Positions 49,536 through 56,813 of a stretch of 56,813 nt of DNA are shown here, in pieces. The position numbers and the translations under genes were made by a program. The notes beneath the pieces are model-generated. The model was not told the DNA's origin, searched no databases, and saw only the letters and a program-made list of their open reading frames with translations. The DNA is from JAWXCB01 sp034440455. GTDB taxonomy: Bacteria; Bacteroidota; Bacteroidia; Chitinophagales; CAIOSU01. Location of the stretch: NCBI GenBank assembly GCA_034440455.1, contig JAWXCB010000085.1, forward strand, positions 1 through 56,813, in the 5' to 3' direction. Position 1 is the stretch's first letter. Each line of letters opens with the position of its first letter.

Positions 49536-51011
49536 ATGAGCGAGCAAAAGAAAAAGTTTCCGCAAGCGGGCGACACGGTTGACGCGCTGAAAAACGCGAT
49601 GCGCGAGGCGCGCCAAAAAGATGCGCGCTGGCAGGATGGGAAAACATTCAGCATGGTGTTTTATCCCGGTGAAGAAGTTGCAAAAATTCAGGAAGATGCC
49701 TACCGCCAGTTTTTCTTTGAGAATGGATTGAATCCGTCTGCGTTTCCAAGCCTGCGTAAATTTGAAACGGAGGTGGTGGCGATGTCGGCAGATTTGGTGC
49801 ATGGAGATGGGGATGTGGCGGGCAACATGACATCGGGCGGAACGGAAAGTATTCTGTGCGCAGTGAAAGCCGCAAAGGAGTGGTGGCTTGAAAAGAGCGC
49901 GGATGTCATTCTGAGCTTGTCGAAGGATGGCGCGGGCTTTCAGCCCGAAATGATTATTCCGCTAAGCGCGCATCCTGCATTTGACAAAGCCGCAAATTAT
50001 TTTGGAATAAAAATTCATCACGCTCCGCTGCGCGATGATTATCGCGTGGATGTGGAAGAAGTGAAAAAGCTGGTGAATGCAAATACTGTGCTCATCGTTG
50101 GTTCTGCGCCCGCTTATCCGCATGGCGTGATTGACCCGATTGAAGATTTGGCAAAACTCGCATTAGAGAAAAATGTGCTGCTGCATGTGGATGCTTGTGT
50201 GGGCGGATATATTTTACCGTTTGTTGAAAGGCTCGGTTATCCGCTGCCGAAGTTTGATTTCCGCGTGGCGGGCGTCACTTCCATGTCAATGGATTTGCAT
50301 AAGTATGGCTACATCACGAAGGGGGCTTCTGTGGTGCTTTATAGAAATTCAGACATCCGCAAAAAACAATACTTCGTTTATATCGGATGGCCCGGAGGCA
50401 TTTATGCATCGCCTTCTGTGTCGGGTAGCCGAGGTGGTGGCGCGATTGCCGCAGCGTGGGCAACGATGAACTTTCTGGGAATAGAAGGTTATCTGAAAAT
50501 GGCAAAAGCCGTGATGGATGCTACGGATAAAATAAAAGAGCGCGTGAATGAAATAGAAGGCATTCACCTCGTGGGCAATCCTGATGCGTGTGTGTTTGCA
50601 ATCACTTCCGATAAGCTCGACATCTTCGGCATCGGTGATGAACTCACGCTCAAGGGCTGGCATATTGACCGGCAGCAAAATCCCGGGAGCCTGCACTTCA
50701 CAATATCTTATGGCAATACTGCGCACATTGATACCTTCCTCACCGACCTTGAGGCGGCTGTAAAAAAAATGCGCAAGCCGAGCATTCATCAACTCACCGC
50801 AAAGGCAACAATCGGATTGGTGAAAGGCGCATCAAAGGTGTTATCGCCCAAAGCAATGTCGCGCATCACTTCAAAATTCGGCAGGCAAAAAAAGAAAGGC
50901 ATCCCGCAGCGCTCTGCAGCAATGTATGGAATGATGGCAGCTCTTCCTAACAAAGGCGACATCCGCGAAATCATCGTGAACATGCTCGATGGCTTAAATA
51001 AGATGGATTAA
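49536..51011 (+). CDS. PLP-dependent decarboxylase/lyase, sphingosine-1-phosphate lyase-like
   Basis: The 491-residue protein belongs to the group II decarboxylase fold, closest in motif to sphingosine-1-phosphate lyases: FPSLRKFETEVVAMSADLVHGD, VAGNMTSGGTESILCAVKAA, AHPAFDKAANYFGI, LHVDACVGGYILPF and the PLP lysine Lys256 in MDLHKYGYITKG. S1P lyases cleave phosphosphingoid bases to aldehyde and phosphoethanolamine; sphingolipid-making Bacteroidetes make that plausible. Residues about 122-135 (VILSLSKDGAG) are a translated palindromic repeat (49904-49928), not family sequence. The last about 70 residues (KATIGLVKGASKVLSPKA) form an extra helical tail. Confidence 0.9.
   Translation: MSEQKKKFPQAGDTVDALKNAMREARQKDARWQDGKTFSMVFYPGEEVAKIQEDAYRQFFFENGLNPSAFPSLRKFETEVVAMSADLVHGDGDVAGNMTSGGTESILCAVKAAKEWWLEKSADVILSLSKDGAGFQPEMIIPLSAHPAFDKAANYFGIKIHHAPLRDDYRVDVEEVKKLVNANTVLIVGSAPAYPHGVIDPIEDLAKLALEKNVLLHVDACVGGYILPFVERLGYPLPKFDFRVAGVTSMSMDLHKYGYITKGASVVLYRNSDIRKKQYFVYIGWPGGIYASPSVSGSRGGGAIAAAWATMNFLGIEGYLKMAKAVMDATDKIKERVNEIEGIHLVGNPDACVFAITSDKLDIFGIGDELTLKGWHIDRQQNPGSLHFTISYGNTAHIDTFLTDLEAAVKKMRKPSIHQLTAKATIGLVKGASKVLSPKAMSRITSKFGRQKKKGIPQRSAAMYGMMAALPNKGDIREIIVNMLDGLNKMD
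49904..49928 (+). repeat. Half palindromic repeat inside the PLP-enzyme gene
   Basis: TGTCATTCTGAGCTTGTCGA followed by AGGAT is the repeat arm that translates to VILSLSKD in the reading frame. Compared with its relatives in 1074-1147, 5609-5675 and 51027-51050 it is one arm of the palindrome. Confidence 0.75.
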
Positions 51012-51026
51012 GTGGAGTAGGAAGCC

Positions 51027-51050
51027 GTCATCCTGAGTTTATCGAAGGAT
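51027..51050 (+). repeat. Half palindromic repeat after the PLP-enzyme gene
   Basis: GTCATCCTGAGTTTATCGAA followed by GGAT lies 16 bases after the PLP-enzyme stop. It matches the left arm of the element in the acyl-CoA reductase gene almost exactly (5609-5632). Confidence 0.75.
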
Positions 51051-51063
51051 GGCGTAAACTCTT

Positions 51064-51084
51064 GAAAAAAAGGGCAAAAAAATA
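51064..51084 (-). terminator. U-tract terminating the SRP RNA
   Basis: On the minus strand the closing helix of the SRP RNA is followed by TATTTTTTTGCCCTTTTTTT, two U-rich runs in succession. The 5' and 3' ends of the RNA provide the stem. Confidence 0.5.
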
Positions 51085-51179
51085 GGCAAGATACTTATAT
51101 CACACCGCTCAACCGTCTACCCTTGCTGCCTTCCGACCCTGGGGGAATTCAACAGGAGCTAGTTGTATAAGTCTTGCCC
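51085..51179 (-). ncRNA. ffs: Signal recognition particle RNA (small bacterial type, 4.5S)
   Basis: The minus strand carries the SRP-RNA tip: CCCAGGGTCGGAAGGCAGCA, the conserved asymmetric-loop and GGAA tetraloop region that binds Ffh. The ends GGGCAAGACTTATA and TATAAGTATCTTGCC pair to make the closing helix, giving about 95 nucleotides. The RNA guides ribosome-nascent chains to the membrane. A -7 box TATATTTG lies just upstream and U-runs lie just downstream. Exact ends are predictions from the pairing. Confidence 0.95.
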
Positions 51180-51183
51180 GCTG

Positions 51184-51191
51184 CAAATATA
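51184..51191 (-). promoter_or_regulatory. -7 box of the SRP RNA promoter
   Basis: The minus strand reads TATATTTG, a perfect TAnnTTTG match, ending five bases before the predicted RNA 5' end. This fixes the box-to-start distance that I use for the other boxes in this window. The -33 region has only a weak TTTC. Confidence 0.65.
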
Positions 51192-51213
51192 AAGAGATTG
51201 AACCGAAATACGC

Positions 51214-52290
51214 TTACGCTAAATCAATTTCTTTCGCGAGATAGACATCCTGGACTGCATTGAGCAATTCAACACCTTCTTTCATCGGCTTTTGAAAAGC
51301 TTTGCGTCCGGAGATAAGTCCGCTGCCGCCTGCGCGCTTGTTAATCACCGCAGTGGTTACTGCTTCAGCAAGGTCAGAAGCGCCTTTTGATTCGCCACCG
51401 GAATTAATCAATCCCACTCTGCCCATGTAGCAATTCGCTACTTGATAGCGGCACAAATCAATCGGGTGGTCGCTCGTGAGGTCTGAATAAACTTTCTTAT
51501 GTGTTTTGCCAAAATTCAGCGCAGTGAAGCCGCCATTGTTTGTCGGCAGTTTTTGCTTGATGATGTCCGCCTGAATCGTTACGCCAAGATGATTGGCTTG
51601 CCCTGTGAGGTCAGTCGAAGTATGATAATCTGTGCCATTGTGTTTGAAGCCGCTGTTGCGCAGGTAGCACCACAGGATAGTTGCCATGCCGAGTTCATGC
51701 GCCATTTCAAATGCTTTGGCAACTTCCTGAATCTGCCGCGTTGATTCATCGGAGCCGAAATAAATTGTTGCGCCAACGGCAACTGCGCCCATATTCCATG
51801 CATCTTTCACGCTGCCAAAAGCAATCTGGTCAAACTTATTGGGATAGGTAAGGAATTCGTTGTGATTAAATTTTACGATGAAGGGAATTTTGTGCGCATA
51901 CTTTCTCGACACCGCGCCCAGCACTCCAAAGGTAGAAGCAACCGCGTTGCAGCCGCCTTCAATGGCGAGCTTCACGATATTTTCAGGATCAAAAAATTCA
52001 GGATTGGGAGCAAAGGATGCTCCAGCGGAATGTTCAATGCCCTGGTCAACGGGAAGAATGGAGAGATAGCCTGTCCCTGATAATCTGCCGTTGTTATTCA
52101 GTGTTTCAAGGCTCCTCAATACATGCGAACTTCTGTTTGAATCGCGCCAAATGCGGTCAACGAAATCAGCTCCGGGATGATGGATGGTGTTTTTGGGAAT
52201 CGTCTTGCTGACGTGGCTCAAAAGACTGTCCGCCTGTGCGCCAAGCAACTCGGCTATCTTCTCAACTTTTCCTGCTGTTTTTACTGCCAT
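51214..52290 (-). CDS. Fructose-bisphosphate aldolase, class I (FbaB/DhnA-type)
   Basis: The 358-residue enzyme splits fructose-1,6-bisphosphate into two triose phosphates using a Schiff-base lysine. Family landmarks are YLSILPVDQGIEHSAGASF, EGGCNAVASTFGVLGAVSRKY, IPFIVKFNHNE, TIYFGSDESTRQI and GLINSGGESKGASDL, with KRAGGSGLISGRKAFQKP near the end. The length and the motif order fit the archaeal/bacterial FbaB-type aldolases. ATG 52290 is preceded at 22 bases by a TATATTTG box. It lies just upstream of the SRP RNA gene on the same strand but has a separate promoter from it. Confidence 0.95.
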   Translation of the reverse strand: MAVKTAGKVEKIAELLGAQADSLLSHVSKTIPKNTIHHPGADFVDRIWRDSNRSSHVLRSLETLNNNGRLSGTGYLSILPVDQGIEHSAGASFAPNPEFFDPENIVKLAIEGGCNAVASTFGVLGAVSRKYAHKIPFIVKFNHNEFLTYPNKFDQIAFGSVKDAWNMGAVAVGATIYFGSDESTRQIQEVAKAFEMAHELGMATILWCYLRNSGFKHNGTDYHTSTDLTGQANHLGVTIQADIIKQKLPTNNGGFTALNFGKTHKKVYSDLTSDHPIDLCRYQVANCYMGRVGLINSGGESKGASDLAEAVTTAVINKRAGGSGLISGRKAFQKPMKEGVELLNAVQDVYLAKEIDLA

Positions 52291-52311
52291 GATGTTTTAA
52301 ATTTTACGTAG

Positions 52312-52319
52312 CAAATATA
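52312..52319 (-). promoter_or_regulatory. -7 box of the aldolase promoter
   Basis: The minus strand reads TATATTTG, a perfect TAnnTTTG, 22 bases before the aldolase ATG. A TTTG about 25 bases further upstream is a possible but distant -33 element. Confidence 0.5.
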
Positions 52320-52352
52320 AATGGGGTGGGGGAGAAAGGCGAATCAAATTGT

Positions 52353-52443
52353 GAATCAGGAATTGTGAATTACGAATTACGAATTACGAATTAGCCATTA
52401 GCCATTAGCCATTAGCAATTAGCAATTAGCAATTAGCAATTGA
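52353..52443. repeat. Heptanucleotide tandem array (13 units)
   Basis: The 91 bases divide exactly into 13 heptamers in one register: GAATCAG, GAATTGT, GAATTAC x3, GAATTAG, CCATTAG x3, CAATTAG x3, CAATTGA. Blocks of identical neighbours show stepwise expansion with base changes. It is AT-rich and lies between the aldolase promoter and the next gene's 3' end. A shorter run of similar heptamers lies at 33485-33526. Confidence 0.85.
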
Positions 52444-52540
52444 ATGATAATAGGGTAAGCAAATTAGGAGACAGAGCTTACAAAAACAGGATAAAGTCTA
52501 AATCAACTTAAAACAGAAGACGGAAAACAGAAAACCGGGA

Positions 52541-53056
52541 TTACATCCCTGCTTTTTGGAATTTGTAGGAGTTCAGCAGGTTGCCGTTGCTAGTGAGGCG
52601 GAACAGATACATGCCAGAGGCTAATGAGCTTACATCTAATTGATAGTTGCTCACTTGTCCTTTCAGCACATCGAGATTATCAGAGTTAAGAACGCGACCA
52701 AGCATGTCCACCAGTTCTATTTGAATGCGCGAAGTATTGTCATACTTCACATCCATGTGAATGGATTGAATCGTAGGGTTTGGATAGAGACTTACAAAAA
52801 CATCGCTCACCGGAATCTGCCTGATACCAATAGGAAAATCCCGCTCGTCTGATTGCTGAAAGCCCTGCGTAAGAATCACATTGATAGAGCCATTTTCCAC
52901 TGTTTCAATCACTGTTTCGCCAAGTGTCCAGGATAATGAGCCAACAGGCGAAGTGAAATAATCACCCGCAGATGCAATTACATCACGGCTGATAGATTGT
53001 GCATTCGCTGCAAAAAACAGCAGAAGTGAAAAGGCAAGCGAGTAAAGCGTTTTCAT
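52541..53056 (-). CDS. Small secreted protein with T9SS sorting domain
   Basis: ATG 53056 (MKTLYSLAFSLLLFFAANAQ, a signal peptide) gives 171 residues; an upstream frame to 53155 is spurious. The part after the signal (SISRDVIASAGDYFTSPVGS, LSWTLGETVIETVENGS, ILTQGFQQ) is the short stand-alone domain often found just before a type-A T9SS domain (YPNPTIQSIHMDVKY, VDMLGRVLNS, LASGMYLFRL). It is thus cargo with almost no other domain. Function unknown. Confidence 0.88.
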   Translation of the reverse strand: MKTLYSLAFSLLLFFAANAQSISRDVIASAGDYFTSPVGSLSWTLGETVIETVENGSINVILTQGFQQSDERDFPIGIRQIPVSDVFVSLYPNPTIQSIHMDVKYDNTSRIQIELVDMLGRVLNSDNLDVLKGQVSNYQLDVSSLASGMYLFRLTSNGNLLNSYKFQKAGM

Positions 53057-53147
53057 AAGGAGTTGGTTTGAGCCTGTTGAGTTGTAACGGATATAAAAGT
53101 AGCAATTTTTAAAATGATTTGCAAGAAACAATGGGAGGAACGGATTC

Positions 53148-54947
53148 TTATACAATCTCCTCTTTCTTCACCCTCACCGTAAGATGGTTGTCGCTTTTCA
53201 GTCGTTTGAGCAATCCCGCTGTTTTGGGAATTTCATACTCAAAGAAGTATTCCAGCGCATGGAGCTTTGATTGCAGAAACTCCGCAGAATAATTTTTCGT
53301 GCCTGCCTGTTGCAACTCTTCCACTTTCACGCCCTGCTTCAGCCATTGCCATCCGATGGTGAGGATGCCAAACAACTCCAAATAGAGCGTTGCATCAGCA
53401 AGAAACACTTCAGCGCCTTCGCTTTGCGCTTTGCTTGCTAAGTGCATTGTAACTTCCTGTAGCTTTTCAAGTTGCTTTTCCAGCAGCGATGCATAAGGAT
53501 TCAGCAATGCAGATTTTTTCGCGTTTTCAATATCGCTGAACACTTCCTGCATGAGCAGCATCGTGGCTTTGCCGTTTTGCATCATCACTTTTCTTCCGAG
53601 CAAATCCATGCCGTGAATAGCAGTTGCGCCTTCATGCAGCGTGTGGATGCGCGTTTCGCGGAAAAATAATTCTGCAAGAAAATCTTTCGTGTAGCCATAG
53701 CCGCCAAAACATTGTAATGCCGCGCTCGTGGTCAGGATGCTCATCTCAGCAGGATACGATTTTGCGATAGGAGTAAGCAATTCCAGCTTCAGGAAATTAT
53801 TTTCCTTCTCCTCACCTTCGGTGGTGTGATAATTATCATAATAAACAGCCGCCTGCAAGCACAACGCCAGCGAGCCTTCCACAATAGCTTTCTGAAACAG
53901 CAACATGCGCTTCACATCGGCATGTTCAATAATCGGTATCTGCGGTTTACTTGGGTCTTTATCAGTAATCTTTCTTCCCTGCAAACGGACATTCGTATAA
54001 TCAAGCGCATTGTAATATGCAGCCGTTGCGATGGAAGTTGCTTGCATCCCCACGCCAATCCGCGCTTCATTCATCATCTGAAACATATAGCTCAACCCCT
54101 TGTGCGGCTCGCCCACTAAATAAGCGCGGCAGTCATCGCGTTCACCCATTATAAGATGTGCGATAGGTGCGCCATGATAACCCATCTTGTGAAACAGTCC
54201 CGCAGTATGCACATCGTTGAACATAAGTTCGTTTCCTTCCGGGCGCATACGCGGCACCACAAACAGCGAGATGCCTTTCGTTCCTACAGGCGCTCCTTCA
54301 ATACGCGCGAGCATCAGGTGGATGATATTGTCGCAGCCGTCATGGTCGCCACACGAAATAAAAATCTTCTGCCCTTTCAATAAATAATATCCTTTATCGG
54401 TAGGCTTCGCAGTGGTGGCAACATCCGTGAGCGAACTGCCCGCCTGCGGCTCAGTAAGCGCCATCGTGCCTTGCCATGCTCCACTGAACATGCGCGGGAT
54501 AAATGTTTCTTGCAGCTCTTTGCTGCCAAATGTCTCGATGAGGTGTGCCGCTCCCGTGGTGAGAAACGGATACGCCATCGTGGAGTAATTCGCTGCCGCC
54601 ATGATAAATGCCGATGCCTGTAACACTGTGAACGGCACTTGCTGCCCGCCATATTCATACGGTGCGGACATTGAAATCCAACCGTCTTCGCCAAACTGCT
54701 TCATCAGCTTGCGCATGTCGCGATGCACTTTTATTCTGCCCTTTTCAATGTAAGGCGGGTTGCTATCCATTTCGGTGAGGATGGGGCGCAGGTGATTGGT
54801 AGAAAGCGTATCAGCCGCATCAAGCATCATGTCGAAACTTTCGGGCGTGTGTTCTTTGAAGTAAGCACGTTTACAGAGTTGCTCCACCAGCAACACTTCG
54901 TGCAGTAGAAATTTCAGATTTTCTTTTGAATAGAATTTGCCTTGCAT
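53148..54947 (-). CDS. Acyl-CoA dehydrogenase
   Basis: A 599-residue FAD enzyme of fatty-acid beta-oxidation. Landmarks: MALTEPQAGSSLTDVATTA (FAD/substrate region), GQKIFISCGDHDG, QCFGGYGYTKDFLAE and the ETRIHTLHEGATAIHGMDLLG motif typical of the long acyl-CoA dehydrogenases with N- and C-terminal extensions. The catalytic base is expected in this last part. ATG 54947 (MQGKFYSKENLKF) is preferred over a TTG two codons upstream. Chain-length preference cannot be read from sequence. Confidence 0.94.
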   Translation of the reverse strand: MQGKFYSKENLKFLLHEVLLVEQLCKRAYFKEHTPESFDMMLDAADTLSTNHLRPILTEMDSNPPYIEKGRIKVHRDMRKLMKQFGEDGWISMSAPYEYGGQQVPFTVLQASAFIMAAANYSTMAYPFLTTGAAHLIETFGSKELQETFIPRMFSGAWQGTMALTEPQAGSSLTDVATTAKPTDKGYYLLKGQKIFISCGDHDGCDNIIHLMLARIEGAPVGTKGISLFVVPRMRPEGNELMFNDVHTAGLFHKMGYHGAPIAHLIMGERDDCRAYLVGEPHKGLSYMFQMMNEARIGVGMQATSIATAAYYNALDYTNVRLQGRKITDKDPSKPQIPIIEHADVKRMLLFQKAIVEGSLALCLQAAVYYDNYHTTEGEEKENNFLKLELLTPIAKSYPAEMSILTTSAALQCFGGYGYTKDFLAELFFRETRIHTLHEGATAIHGMDLLGRKVMMQNGKATMLLMQEVFSDIENAKKSALLNPYASLLEKQLEKLQEVTMHLASKAQSEGAEVFLADATLYLELFGILTIGWQWLKQGVKVEELQQAGTKNYSAEFLQSKLHALEYFFEYEIPKTAGLLKRLKSDNHLTVRVKKEEIV

Positions 54948-55118
54948 CGTCAATGAAAATTTTTTTATGGAAATATTACGAGCGGCAAATTATGGATTTT
55001 ACGAAATATTCTCTGAGCCTAAATCACGCAGAAATTTTAAGCGGCAATATTTAGCGCGCTTTCGCGATTTTGCAAATTGATTTAAAGTGGAAACGCTTGC
55101 TGGAATAGGTGTAAAGAC

Positions 55119-56669
55119 TCATCTCGCAACTATTTTCCCTTTACCCAACACCGCCTTTTGGGTTGTTACCTGATAAAAATAAATATCAGCCGGATAATGC
55201 CCACGCTCAACATAAAACTCACAATACCCATATTGATTTAAAGTATGGCTACTTGCTTGCACCAACCTGCCTGAAACATCAAACAACTGAAACTCGATTT
55301 TTTCATTGGCATATTCTGCGCTGTTAGTTTTGATGCTGATGAGAGTTTGAGTAGAAAAAGGATTTGGGTAGGCTACGATTGTTGCACTTGATTTAGCAGA
55401 TTGAATTTCCTGAATATCCAAAAGCAGCCCGCAGTTGTTTTCCAAACAACCGAGGCTATCAAGTTTCACGAGCCACACATGAGGATAACGGGCATTGGGT
55501 CGAGTTTCTTCGGCTTTCCATAATGCGCCTGCAATGGCAAAGCCACCGTCAGGCGTTTGCTGAAAATCTCCAAAAAATGAAGCATGTTTGCTCCAAGTTA
55601 TTCCCGAATAAAAATCATTGAGATAATATCTCTCCCAAAGAATTTCCCCACCGGCATTTAGCTTTGCAATCCATGCCGCTGAACTATCTGCGCTGCCCAC
55701 CTGTACTTCGCCAATAGCAACAATACTTCCGTCACTCAACTCACGAACCTGCTTGATGCTGTGCATATCTCTATAATTAAAAAAAGTGCGCCATTGAACT
55801 TCTCCTGTTTCATTCAGTTTGATGATTACAACGACATAGCGAAAATTCACATTGGATACAACGGTATCAAGATAGCCCCAATGAAAGTAGCCGCTGTCTT
55901 GTGAAGGCGAAACTCTTCCAAGCCCGTCACTTCCCGAAGTTCCATAAGCCTCATCCCACTCAATTTCCCCCAAACTGTCCGTCTTTACAACCCAACCGGA
56001 ATATTCTCCTATTCCAAAATCAGAACTCCCACCAGCCATAATGAATCCATTATCTAAGGTTTGGTGAATTGTATAGCCCGCATTATCACCCGTTCCACCA
56101 TAAGTCTTTTCCCATTGAAGTGCGCCTGATGTATCGGTTTTAATTACATAGTAGTCAGGATTAGTTACTCCCGGAGTATATGACTCACCAATCATAATGT
56201 AACCGTTATCGTTGGTTTTTGAACCGTGATAGGCTGTTTCATACTTGTTTGATACTCCGAATGAATCCGTCCAGAAAACATTTCCGGCAGTGTCAATTCT
56301 GCACAGAAAACTATTGGAAAGCTGTGTTGCTGTATCATAAATTCCCCCGCACAACCAGTAGCTGTCATTTATTTTTTCAAGTGGACCGAATAACCCTGAC
56401 GAAATAGATTTTCCCGTCTGACTATAAACAGTTTTCCATAATAGGTTTCCCTCTGTATCCGTCTTCTGGATTTTCATACCTGATCTAAATTCCCAAGAAT
56501 TAACCTCCTGAGTATAACCATATGATGCAATGACATATCCATTATTCTCCAAAAAGATTGAGGTTGGTTGGGAAATGCCAATAGTGTCAATAAATACTTT
56601 TTGAAAAGTAATTTGTCCCTTTAAAAAGATTGAAGTAAAGGTGATTGACAGTATGAGTAGTAATCTCAT
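55119..56669 (-). CDS. T9SS-secreted beta-propeller-like protein
   Basis: The 516-residue protein has a signal peptide (LLLILSITFTSIFLKGQ) and about eight repeats with the pattern VIKTDTSGALQWEKTYGGTG and AKLNAGGEILWERYY, the tyrosine- and tryptophan-rich repeats of beta-propeller-like 'delta-60'-type or PQQ-like proteins in Bacteroidetes. A T9SS type-A domain ends it (AYPNPFSTQTLISIKTN, FDVSGRLVQA, YPADIYFYQVTTQK). It starts three bases after the stop of a preceding T9SS gene that enters the window from the right, so they are one operon. Confidence 0.9.
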   Translation of the reverse strand: MRLLLILSITFTSIFLKGQITFQKVFIDTIGISQPTSIFLENNGYVIASYGYTQEVNSWEFRSGMKIQKTDTEGNLLWKTVYSQTGKSISSGLFGPLEKINDSYWLCGGIYDTATQLSNSFLCRIDTAGNVFWTDSFGVSNKYETAYHGSKTNDNGYIMIGESYTPGVTNPDYYVIKTDTSGALQWEKTYGGTGDNAGYTIHQTLDNGFIMAGGSSDFGIGEYSGWVVKTDSLGEIEWDEAYGTSGSDGLGRVSPSQDSGYFHWGYLDTVVSNVNFRYVVVIIKLNETGEVQWRTFFNYRDMHSIKQVRELSDGSIVAIGEVQVGSADSSAAWIAKLNAGGEILWERYYLNDFYSGITWSKHASFFGDFQQTPDGGFAIAGALWKAEETRPNARYPHVWLVKLDSLGCLENNCGLLLDIQEIQSAKSSATIVAYPNPFSTQTLISIKTNSAEYANEKIEFQLFDVSGRLVQASSHTLNQYGYCEFYVERGHYPADIYFYQVTTQKAVLGKGKIVAR

Positions 56670-56672
56670 TAT

Positions 56673-56813
56673 TTAATTAATCTTCACCAGTTTATCAGTA
56701 TTCTTTATTTCACCATTAACATAAACGCGATAAATATAGACTCCGGGTAAGGTCATCAAATCTGAATAAGGGATACTGTTCGTTCCTTCGTTCAGTTGAT
56801 ATATTCCGAGCTT
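56673..56813 (-). CDS. C-terminal end of a T9SS-secreted protein (partial)
   Basis: The minus strand reads in one frame from the window edge to TAA at 56673-56675, giving KLGIYQLNEGTNSIPYSDLM, then TLPGVYIYRVYVNGEIKNTD and KLVKIN. This is the last part of a type-A T9SS sorting domain (LPGVYIYRV). The rest of the gene is outside the window. It ends three bases before the start of the 55119-56669 gene. Confidence 0.8.
   Translation of the reverse strand, partial: KLGIYQLNEGTNSIPYSDLMTLPGVYIYRVYVNGEIKNTDKLVKIN

Noticed and set aside
52353..52443. CRISPR array
   Set aside because: Units are 7 bases with no spacers, and no cas gene lies nearby; it is a tandem array.
52541..53155. Longer start for the small T9SS protein (to 53155)
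   Set aside because: The added residues have no signal-like character and overlap the end of the acyl-CoA dehydrogenase gene; ATG 53056 gives a good signal peptide.
1..56813. Prophage, plasmid or integrative element
   Set aside because: No capsid, tail, terminase, integrase, relaxase or replication-initiation gene is visible; conserved chromosomal gene orders run through the window.

Overview
The window reads as chromosomal DNA of a member of the Bacteroidota (Bacteroidetes), probably from the Sphingobacteriia/Chitinophagia/Saprospiria side or an uncultured relative. The signs are: many secreted proteins with type IX secretion (T9SS) C-terminal sorting domains; -7 boxes of the Bacteroidetes form TAnnTTTG upstream of several genes and of the SRP RNA; and gene orders typical of the phylum (ftsX-DUF3098-uppP-truB-ribF, HsdR_N-like/holA, ccmB-ccmC-ccmD-gdh, PBP1-like lipoprotein/guaA). 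I see no phage genes, plasmid functions, transposase or CRISPR array.

Layout. 1-2001: repeat-rich leader, a small eRF1-like protein, a 33-residue membrane microprotein and a DUF2141 protein. 2004-4841: a compact minus-strand operon encoding a JAB/JAMM peptidase with a C-terminal RWD/E2-like domain, an E2-like protein, a 65-residue protein and a ThiF/E1-like enzyme, i.e. a bacterial ubiquitin-like conjugation cassette; its E1 gene is interrupted by a frameshift in a T8 run. 4960-6463: divergent ferredoxin and LuxC-like acyl-CoA reductase, the latter carrying an in-frame palindromic repeat. 6480-13298: a broken VOC gene and three large T9SS-secreted proteins. 13308-19005: VapBC-type toxin-antitoxin pair, PBP1-like lipoprotein, guaA, two membrane proteins and a MITE-like element. 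19077-23881: two secreted cysteine-repeat proteins with nearly identical dockerin-like C-termini. 23968-26606: DUF4153 membrane protein and a secreted protein. 26698-32277: ccmBCD, glutamate dehydrogenase and the selenouridine pair mnmH-selD. 32285-35374: outer-membrane barrel, small secreted protein, ABC exporter. 35574-39539: LRR-ROCO GTPase followed by a Schlafen/AlbA_2-type protein, possibly a defence or signalling pair. 39730-45928: small membrane protein, PD-(D/E)XK protein, holA, LRR protein, ribF, truB, uppP, DUF3098, ftsX. 46155-49285: biotin operon bioB-(secreted hypothetical)-bioF-bioD, with bioD degenerate. 49536-56813: S1P-lyase-like PLP enzyme, SRP RNA, class I aldolase, T9SS proteins and an acyl-CoA dehydrogenase.

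Two themes stand out. First, the ubiquitin-like operon and the ROCO/AlbA pair are the best candidates for an unusual system. Second, the DNA is full of short dispersed palindromic repeats of several families, which sit between genes, supply start or stop codons, and have entered at least two coding sequences in frame. Three genes (E1, VOC, bioD) have frameshifts, two of them in homopolymer runs, so assembly error must be excluded before calling them pseudogenes. All assignments are from reading the sequence; no database search was run.
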